Assembly: GCA_029243665.1 (NCBI GenBank)
Contig: JAQWRO010000121.1
Coordinates: forward strand, 1 to 13,423
Source: Gammaproteobacteria bacterium
GTDB taxonomy: Bacteria > Pseudomonadota > Gammaproteobacteria > Comchoanobacterales > Comchoanobacteraceae
DNA: 13,423 nt
Reading direction: 5' to 3'
Shown here: piece by piece, positions 7,952 to 13,423 of the stretch
How the letters are laid out: every line of letters starts with the position of its first letter
Position numbering within the stretch: position 1 is the stretch's first letter
Translations under genes and position numbers: made by a program
Notes under the pieces: generated by a model
The model's input: the letters and a program-made list of their open reading frames with translations, nothing else
Database searches by the model: none
Told to the model about the DNA's origin: nothing

Positions 7952-10069
7952 ATGATTAATAAAAATAAGAATATTGAAAAATTAATGTTTCTGTTTAATG
8001 AAATGCCTGGACTTGTATCTTGTATAGATGAAGAAGGCCATTATCTTTTTGTAAACAGTGAATTTAGAAGGAATTACTTGCCTGAAGGCTTTGAAATTTT
8101 GGGTAAAAAAAATACAGATTTTTTTTCTGAACAAACTGCAAATGCTTTAAATGTTAATAATTATCGTGTGTTTAAATTAGCATTTACACAAGTATTTGAA
8201 GAAACAAAATATAATGCTGATGGTAACCATGAATATTGGCTATCTATTAAAAAACCAATATTTAATGACAATAAAGCAATTGAATTCATTATCATTTTTT
8301 CATTCAACATTACAGCTAGAAAAGAATTTGAAGCAAAGTTAGGATTGAACTTTTTAGAAAATGATATTCGTAAACCAATTAATACATTTATGTATCAATC
8401 AAATCATTATATGTATCTTGATCAAGGTGCTAAGACTCTCTCTAAGGCACTTTATTATAGAAAGCATGAAATGAACATATTATCTTTTTTACAAACTTAT
8501 GATCCAAATACTGCTAGTCAATTAAATTGTATGCATGATTTATATGATATAATCATTCATGAGTTTCCAGGAAATGTATTTTGGAAAAACAAAAAATTAG
8601 AGCTTATGATGATTTCAAAATCACAAGCTAATGATTTGGGTGTGAGCAATGTTTCTGATGCCATTGGCACTACAAGTTTCGATTACTGTGATAGTAAGTC
8701 TGCTAGGGCCTTAACAGAGCTTGACAATGATATAATCATTAATAAGAAAACTGTATTTGTTGAAGAAAATCCAATATTAATTAAGAACTCAAAAAAAGTT
8801 GTGAAGCACTTTTTATCAAAAAAGAAATATATCTTTAATCCAAGTAATCAAGATAATGAATTAGTCGGTACAGCATTTGATTTCACACTGAGAAAAAAAA
8901 TTGAAATTAATTTTCGTCAAGCACTCAATAAAAAATATCTTGAACAAGAAGCCAGAGATACATTCCTTGCAAATATAAGTCATGATATTAGAACACCTAT
9001 TACTGGTATGCTAGGTTTGATTGATGACATAAAGTTAAACAGTAAAGAAATACAAGGTATTCAAGAGAATATCGATACTTTAAAATCAATTACAAATGAA
9101 TTTCTAAATTTATTTAATGGTATCTTAAATACTGTTGAAGAAAATGAGGCGAACCTATCTTCAACTAATAAGACATTATTTAATTTAGAGGATGATATAA
9201 AAAGTTGTATTACACTTTTTAAGCCAATCATTCAAAGTAAACAAGTTACGCTGTCTTACCAAATTGACCCAGGAACACCTAAGTTTTTTTATGCTAATAT
9301 GACGGTGATTAAACGTGTTTTAATTAATTTAATTGGTAATGCTGTCAAATTTACTGCTAATGGCTATATTATTGTCAAAGCTTTTTATAAACAACAAAAG
9401 CTTCATATTGAAGTTGAAGATACAGGTATCGGTATTAGTGATGAACTAATAGATAAAATATTTGATCGTTTTGCTAAAGGACCTGAACAAAATGAATTAA
9501 AAAAGAAAGGTTATGGTCTAGGACTTTATATGGTTAAGCGTTACATCGAAGCTTTATCTGGAGATATTGATGTTAAAAGTAAATTAGGTCAAGGAACAAA
9601 GTTTGTATTTTCATTGCCGATAGACATTTCTGAGTTAAATAAATTAAATTCCAAAAATAGTCCTTCAATTAAAAAATTGCAAAAAGGACACATTAAGTTA
9701 GCAAATATTAATCGAGTACTTGTTGTTGAAGATAATAAACTTGCAGCAATGGCTTTACGAAACATGCTAAGTATTTTGAATTATGATGTTGAACTTGCCT
9801 CTAATGGTAAGGACGCAATTAAATTTAGTAAGAAAGAGAGATTTCAGTATGTTTTCTTAGATCTTGGCTTGCCAGATATTTCAGGAACGGATGTATTGCT
9901 GTCACTTAGAGAACATGTTTTAACAGTTAATACGCCAGTATTTATTTTAAGTGGTCACATTACAAAAGAAGTACGAGTTGCTTGTAAAGAAGCAGGGGCT
10001 ACTGATACATTTACCAAACCCATGACTGTTGAAATTCTCGAAAAACTCATAGGGAAAGCTGACTCATAA
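7952..10069 (+). CDS. Soluble PAS-PAS hybrid sensor histidine kinase with receiver domain (paralog 2)
   Basis: A 705-residue paralog of the preceding kinase with the same layout: PAS-like about 8-125, linker with YLDQG (155-159), PAS-like about 200-315 starting at EFPGNVF, HisKA with H344 in NISHDIRTP, HATPase with N459/N463, G1 box DTGIGI (490-495), FDRF (504-507) and GYGLGLY (520-526), and a receiver domain about 586-700 with E593/D594, D637, S667 and K689. All catalytic residues are intact. The 17-residue block from NISHD to MLGLI is identical in both kinases, while the DNA under it differs at many third positions, so the duplication is old and kept under selection. The sensor halves differ more, so the two probably read different signals. 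No good Shine-Dalgarno precedes the ATG at 7952, but the first PAS domain begins about a dozen residues later, so the start cannot be far off. The 76-base gap before it leaves room for co-transcription. Confidence 0.92.
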   Translation: MINKNKNIEKLMFLFNEMPGLVSCIDEEGHYLFVNSEFRRNYLPEGFEILGKKNTDFFSEQTANALNVNNYRVFKLAFTQVFEETKYNADGNHEYWLSIKKPIFNDNKAIEFIIIFSFNITARKEFEAKLGLNFLENDIRKPINTFMYQSNHYMYLDQGAKTLSKALYYRKHEMNILSFLQTYDPNTASQLNCMHDLYDIIIHEFPGNVFWKNKKLELMMISKSQANDLGVSNVSDAIGTTSFDYCDSKSARALTELDNDIIINKKTVFVEENPILIKNSKKVVKHFLSKKKYIFNPSNQDNELVGTAFDFTLRKKIEINFRQALNKKYLEQEARDTFLANISHDIRTPITGMLGLIDDIKLNSKEIQGIQENIDTLKSITNEFLNLFNGILNTVEENEANLSSTNKTLFNLEDDIKSCITLFKPIIQSKQVTLSYQIDPGTPKFFYANMTVIKRVLINLIGNAVKFTANGYIIVKAFYKQQKLHIEVEDTGIGISDELIDKIFDRFAKGPEQNELKKKGYGLGLYMVKRYIEALSGDIDVKSKLGQGTKFVFSLPIDISELNKLNSKNSPSIKKLQKGHIKLANINRVLVVEDNKLAAMALRNMLSILNYDVELASNGKDAIKFSKKERFQYVFLDLGLPDISGTDVLLSLREHVLTVNTPVFILSGHITKEVRVACKEAGATDTFTKPMTVEILEKLIGKADS

Positions 10070-10080
10070 AACGGTATGGT

Positions 10081-10109
10081 TGTCATTTTAAATCAGGTTT
10101 AAAATGACA
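10081..10109. promoter_or_regulatory. Perfect 12-bp inverted repeat just before the 787-aa gene
   Basis: TGTCATTTTAAA (10081-10092) and its exact reverse complement TTTAAAATGACA (10098-10109) flank the 5-base spacer TCAGG, and end 4 bases before the ATG at 10114. No T-run follows, so it does not look like a normal intrinsic terminator for the kinase gene. It may be a dimer operator, or an RNA stem that occludes ribosome entry at a start lacking a Shine-Dalgarno. Confidence 0.6.
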
Positions 10110-10113
10110 CTAT

Positions 10114-12477
10114 ATGTTAAGTTTTCTAATACGACTATTAAAATTCATTCTTTATATTTTCATTGGCTTTTTTTGGGGATATAAATACTTCTGCGTTGAA
10201 GATTTGCTAAAAACCATAAAATCCCAACTTTATTTACAAAAACCAATTCCTTTCAGTTATCAATTGATTAACCGTTTAAAGTGGATAGACTACCTATTTG
10301 GTTTGGGTAGTATTCAGAGCAGTTTAAATGATTTATTAATTCAAAAAATTTTATTATTTGAAAATATGACTCATCTAGATACACTTGAAAGTTATTATCA
10401 AGTTTTATGCATCACTTTAACAGAGGGACAAAGGGTTAACTACCCATCTGATTTTCATTCATATATAAAAGGCATACAAAAAAAATCAAATAAAATTTAT
10501 TATCTACTTAAACAAACAAATCATGCCAATAGTAAGTTTCTAAATAAATTAATAGCATGTGAAAAATTATGCTCTCAAATACTAGTTTATTGGCATGTTG
10601 TATATATATCTGAACATTCTATGAGTTTCAATAAAAGATGTCAGTGTTTAGAAACCCTGGAAGGTATTTATTTATTAATTCTAAAAAACATAAAAACTTT
10701 GAATCAATCCATATGGTTCAAATTTATACATGAGCCACATGAAAATCTCATTCAATGGCTTGGGTTACAGCATAAAAGTTTTTTGATTGTTGAACAATTA
10801 AAATTAAAAAAACAATGGATCGACCCATGGTTATATATAAATGATCAAGAATATAAATTCTCAATAGATAATTTATATGTGCTCCTTAGTTTTAATCAAA
10901 ATCCATCAACACAAATATTAAAACAATGGTCAGAACAATGGTTTAATGAATCAAAAAATCTAGATTGGTCAGATGCTATTATTTTTGATGACAAGGTTAA
11001 CGGTATAATTTTCAATCAATGGCCATTAGTTCAATCGTTTAAAGATATATTTAAATCTAATGAATCAATCAGTATCGCTTGGCATAAATTTGAAAGAAGA
11101 TTTTTGAATGCTAATTTAGATAACTATCATTATTTAACGTTGAATTTTTGGCAAGCAAAAGCATATAAGTATTTATGTTTTATGAATGAGGGTAGGGATT
11201 CATTCACATTTTTAAAAACATTGCCAAGTAATAAAAAGCACTCATTTCTGAATGATAAAATACAGTATAATGATACAGCATGGTCTTTCCAAAGTGATTT
11301 GACACTTGTAAAGCACCCAATAAGTTCCTTAAAAACATCAAGTATGATGAATATTTTTATTTATGGAAGGGCTTATTTTGAAAAGCATCCTGATAAACTT
11401 TTATGGATATATTTTGTAAGAAACGGTGGTCAAGATGTGTTTGAGACATGTTTAAGGTTATCTCTATCATTAAAAAAAGACGATATCAATCAAATTAAAT
11501 CACAATTACCAAGTAAGTTTAGAAAGCTATATTTTGATTATGTGCATCAAAACATGTTAGATCAAGGTTTAAAATTGCAGCATTTTATATGGCTTGTCGA
11601 TGAAAGTGATTATACCAAAGCCATTGATGAGCGTATGTTAATATTACTGTTGGACGGATTAGTACACCTAGATCCACAAATGTTAAAGCATAAATCGAAT
11701 AAATTGTTATTTCATATGCATCAAAGAACAATTTATAAGTCATGGCAACGCAAAAGTTCATCAAGCTTTGATAAACATATGGGTTGGCTCAGACAGTTAA
11801 TTGTAGAGGGATTTGTAACATGGCCACCATTAAAAGTATTTATAGATCACGGAATAAAGGCTTATGACTTAAAAAATACTAAATTAACTTTAAAGCATGT
11901 TAAGTGTATGGCAAGTCTTAAACAATGGCTAGACACAAATCTTTATGTCCTAGATCATATAAATCAGTTCAATCAAAACGTAACTGAAACGATTTGTAAA
12001 ATTATTAAAGAAAGCTATCAACAACGTTCTCTTAGCCATACACTTGCATCCGAACCTTTAACATTAAGCCTTAAACAGTTAATTCAACCAAAAGATTTGC
12101 CTTTTATTGAACTCATGTTTAAACACTACTCATGTATTGACCACTGGCTAGATTCTATGTATTTAATTTTATTCAACGCATTATGTCAAACCAATCAACC
12201 TTTTTTAATTAACCCACTGATCTATTGGTTGTATCAAACTAAAATTATAAACATTGATGACAATCAAACATGCATGCTTAATCAACTGTTCAATGTTTAT
12301 CAAGCAAGAAAAATACATTTGTTACCATCGCTACAAAGGTACATAGATCACATGCATACATTATGTAGCACGGATGAACCATGTTGGGACACATTAGAAG
12401 TAATCGTTTATAAACAGAGAAAGGAGGAAACGAATGGGAATAGAGCAATACAAAAAGAGCATCGTTGCGGCTTGTGA
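10114..12477 (+). CDS. Large membrane-anchored protein of unknown function
   Basis: I do not recognise this 787-residue protein. A single strongly hydrophobic segment at about residues 4-26 is followed directly by Cys and charged residues, and lacks a clear signal-peptidase site, so it looks like an N-terminal membrane anchor. The remainder is soluble in character, helix-prone and rich in Leu, Lys, Trp, Tyr and His. I see no nucleotide-binding loop, protease triad or repeat family. The ATG at 10114 is the first possible start: an in-frame TGA lies at 10105-10107. No Shine-Dalgarno precedes it; instead there is a perfect inverted repeat. The last 44 bases overlap the next gene, whose ribosome-binding site is embedded in this coding sequence, so the two products are probably made together. 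IcmF/TssM-like secretion proteins were considered because of the anchor, but the P-loop and second membrane segment are missing. Confidence 0.85.
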   Translation: MLSFLIRLLKFILYIFIGFFWGYKYFCVEDLLKTIKSQLYLQKPIPFSYQLINRLKWIDYLFGLGSIQSSLNDLLIQKILLFENMTHLDTLESYYQVLCITLTEGQRVNYPSDFHSYIKGIQKKSNKIYYLLKQTNHANSKFLNKLIACEKLCSQILVYWHVVYISEHSMSFNKRCQCLETLEGIYLLILKNIKTLNQSIWFKFIHEPHENLIQWLGLQHKSFLIVEQLKLKKQWIDPWLYINDQEYKFSIDNLYVLLSFNQNPSTQILKQWSEQWFNESKNLDWSDAIIFDDKVNGIIFNQWPLVQSFKDIFKSNESISIAWHKFERRFLNANLDNYHYLTLNFWQAKAYKYLCFMNEGRDSFTFLKTLPSNKKHSFLNDKIQYNDTAWSFQSDLTLVKHPISSLKTSSMMNIFIYGRAYFEKHPDKLLWIYFVRNGGQDVFETCLRLSLSLKKDDINQIKSQLPSKFRKLYFDYVHQNMLDQGLKLQHFIWLVDESDYTKAIDERMLILLLDGLVHLDPQMLKHKSNKLLFHMHQRTIYKSWQRKSSSSFDKHMGWLRQLIVEGFVTWPPLKVFIDHGIKAYDLKNTKLTLKHVKCMASLKQWLDTNLYVLDHINQFNQNVTETICKIIKESYQQRSLSHTLASEPLTLSLKQLIQPKDLPFIELMFKHYSCIDHWLDSMYLILFNALCQTNQPFLINPLIYWLYQTKIINIDDNQTCMLNQLFNVYQARKIHLLPSLQRYIDHMHTLCSTDEPCWDTLEVIVYKQRKEETNGNRAIQKEHRCGL
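12422..12427 (+). promoter_or_regulatory. Near-consensus ribosome-binding site inside the 787-aa gene
   Basis: AGGAGG, 6 bases before the ATG at 12434, is the strongest Shine-Dalgarno in the window. It fixes the start of the 216-aa gene within the 3' end of the 787-aa gene, and suggests that the downstream protein is made at equal or higher level than the upstream one. Confidence 0.8.
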
Positions 12478-13084
12478 GTTATATCAGAAGGAAGTAAGTC
12501 AGCAAACAAAATCAATTCATCCAGCACGAATGAAAGATCTCAACGTGTTTTATGAATTAATGCAACAGATTGATGAGAAAGTATTGCTTAACTTAAAATT
12601 GAAAGAATACCTAGCTCAAATGAGTACAAGAGGGCGTATATGGTCATTGTATATGCTATCTACTGGTGATAGTCGATTGAAGTACTTAATTAATGAAATC
12701 ATTGCTTTTTATGATTCTGATCATGAATATGAATATTTACGAAAGTCTTTAAGTTCGTATGAATCTGAATTAGAAAAAAAAGATCTGATTCATAAACAGA
12801 TGATTGAGTCTATTGAAAAAGATCATACATTGCTTATGGACTTAAAAGAAAAACAACATCAATCTGAAATAGAAAGGCTAAAAAAACAAATAGATTTTTT
12901 ATTAGAAGAAAATACAACCTTAAAAGAAATGTTAGCTAAACAATCCAATATCATTAAAGGACAGTTAGAACAAATGATGTCTTATCAATTATCATCCAGT
13001 GAAATCAAAGTTATGGCAGCTGATCAAACTTTATTGGCTTCCGAAGTAGCAGCTTTAAATAGCGTTTCTATTTTTCCAAGCTGA
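12434..13084 (+). CDS. Coiled-coil protein of unknown function, partner of the 787-aa protein
   Basis: A 216-residue cytosolic protein with no signal peptide or membrane segment and no family I recognise. Residues 1-95 are helical, with an RGRIW segment around 66-70. Residues about 98-170 form a long charged stretch with heptad-like spacing of Leu, Ile and Met between Glu and Lys (for example around EIERLKKQ and LLEENTTLKEML), the signature of a coiled coil. The last 45 residues are polar and Ala/Ser-rich and end in a short hydrophobic tail. A strong ribosome-binding site and a 44-base overlap with the 787-aa membrane-anchored protein suggest that the two are co-translated and may bind each other, this one acting as oligomerising adaptor or scaffold. 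That role is inference from gene order and coiled-coil form. Confidence 0.83.
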   Translation: MGIEQYKKSIVAACELYQKEVSQQTKSIHPARMKDLNVFYELMQQIDEKVLLNLKLKEYLAQMSTRGRIWSLYMLSTGDSRLKYLINEIIAFYDSDHEYEYLRKSLSSYESELEKKDLIHKQMIESIEKDHTLLMDLKEKQHQSEIERLKKQIDFLLEENTTLKEMLAKQSNIIKGQLEQMMSYQLSSSEIKVMAADQTLLASEVAALNSVSIFPS

Positions 13085-13124
13085 TACATGAGTAATTTAA
13101 GATTAAAATCATGATAAACAATTA

Positions 13125-13175
13125 TTTAGGGTCTATAATTGAAATATAAATAGGAGAAAATAATAATGAAAAATT
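13125..13175 (+). repeat. First copy of promoter/leader direct repeat
   Basis: A block of about 50 bases, running from TTTAGG through TATAAT, the ribosome-binding site AGGAG and ATGAAAAA, recurs almost unchanged at 13374-13423, with a one-base length difference and a few substitutions. The distance from TATAAT to ATG (26 bases between) is the same in both copies. Confidence 0.8.
13134..13139 (+). promoter_or_regulatory. -10 element of the small-peptide gene promoter (copy 1)
   Basis: Consensus TATAAT, 26 bases before the ATG at 13166, which would give a leader of roughly 20 bases containing AGGAG at 13152-13156. No good -35 sits 16-18 bases upstream (best is TGATAA, three of six), so an activator or another sigma factor may be needed. 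Conservation of the element in copy 2 strengthens the call. Confidence 0.55.
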
Positions 13176-13324
13176 ATATGAAATATTTTTTACTGATGGG
13201 ATTGGTATCAGTGGCAAGTGCTGCATCACTGGCTGTTGATAAACCGCAAATGATAGTTACTTCTGAAAAACAAGATGCTGGAGATGCTCAAATAGATCTA
13301 AGACCTATACAAAATAGATATTAA
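13166..13324 (+). CDS. Small exported peptide precursor, 52 aa, unknown function
   Basis: A short gene with strong start signals: AGGAG 9 bases before the ATG, and an upstream TATAAT. The product starts MKNYMKYF, a basic N-terminus, followed by a hydrophobic core and ASA at 17-19, a good signal-peptidase I site; cleavage after A19 or A23 would leave about 29-33 residues. The mature part is polar, begins near VDKPQ, holds nearly balanced Asp/Glu and Lys/Arg, has no cysteine and ends in PIQNRY. Exported to the periplasm or outside is therefore the expectation. It is neither cysteine-rich nor strongly cationic, so it does not look like a classical antimicrobial peptide or bacteriocin. The promoter, leader and start codon are repeated 248 bases downstream, which supports it being a real gene and the first of a series. 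Confidence 0.72.
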   Translation: MKNYMKYFLLMGLVSVASAASLAVDKPQMIVTSEKQDAGDAQIDLRPIQNRY

Positions 13325-13381
13325 TAACTTGTATCCAATATGGTCTCTTTTATTTAGATATGTTTAGTAATGCTTTAGGAC

Positions 13382-13387
13382 TATAAT
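13382..13387 (+). promoter_or_regulatory. -10 element of the second small-peptide gene promoter (copy 2)
   Basis: TATAAT with the same spacing to the downstream ATG (13414) and the same AGGAG ribosome-binding site (13400-13404 region) as copy 1. Again no clear -35 is seen. Confidence 0.5.
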
Positions 13388-13413
13388 TAAAATATACATA
13401 GGAGAAAATAATA

Positions 13414-13423
13414 ATGAAAAACT
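13414..13423 (+). CDS. Start of a second small exported peptide gene, truncated by window end
   Basis: Only ATG AAA AAC plus one base is visible, reading M-K-N as in the first small gene. It is called on the strength of the repeated promoter, leader and ribosome-binding site immediately upstream. The body of the gene, and so its likeness to the first peptide, lies outside the window. Confidence 0.5.

Larger units (their letters stand above)
13374..13423 (+). repeat. Second copy of promoter/leader direct repeat
   Basis: Near-identical copy of the block at 13125-13175, cut by the end of the window. The DNA between the two copies beyond the leader (mainly 13325-13373) does not obviously match the DNA upstream of copy 1, so the conserved part is the expression signal and start, at least as far as can be seen. 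Confidence 0.8.

Noticed and set aside
10114..12477. IcmF/TssM-like type VI or IVB secretion protein
   Set aside because: No Walker A motif, only one membrane segment and no adjacent secretion genes.

Overview
The window looks like chromosomal DNA of an AT-rich, Gram-negative proteobacterium. A gammaproteobacterium of the Legionellales/Francisella-like, host-associated kind is my best guess. This rests on low GC by eye, a ZapE-type ATPase beside lipid-synthesis and LOG-family genes, hybrid histidine kinases, and a large effector-like orphan protein. No marker gene (rRNA, tRNA, secretion gene) fixes the taxonomy. All genes are on the + strand and tightly packed, and no gap exceeds 170 bases.

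Region 1 (1-3401) is ordinary metabolism. It holds the 3' part of a LOG-family phosphoribohydrolase, a CDP-alcohol phosphatidyltransferase (PgsA type) and a divergent ZapE/AFG1-like ATPase, which overlap one another and so form one operon. An MFS transporter follows after a short gap.

Region 2 (3402-10069) is a signalling block. A 165-base intergenic stretch with two plausible sigma70 promoters, an imperfect hairpin and an 11-base direct repeat precedes a 739-aa protein of unknown family. That protein has low-complexity, charged/Ser-rich segments and the look of a secreted effector or scaffold. Its last 47 bases overlap the start of a soluble PAS-PAS-HisKA-HATPase-REC hybrid kinase, and a paralogous kinase of the same architecture follows. 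Neither kinase has a membrane segment or an Hpt domain, so a separate phosphotransfer partner is expected elsewhere.

Region 3 (10070-13084) holds a 787-aa protein with one N-terminal membrane anchor, which I do not recognise. Its start lacks a Shine-Dalgarno site and sits 4 bases after a perfect 12-bp inverted repeat. It overlaps, by 44 bases, a 216-aa coiled-coil protein that has a near-perfect ribosome-binding site. The two are very likely a functional pair.

Region 4 (13085-13423) begins an apparent tandem array of very small exported peptide genes. A 52-aa signal-peptide-bearing protein is followed 248 bases later by a second copy of its promoter, leader and start codon, which is cut off by the window end.

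The least explained parts are the orphan/kinase/kinase cluster, the 787/216 pair and the small-peptide array. Whether they form one system cannot be decided from this window.
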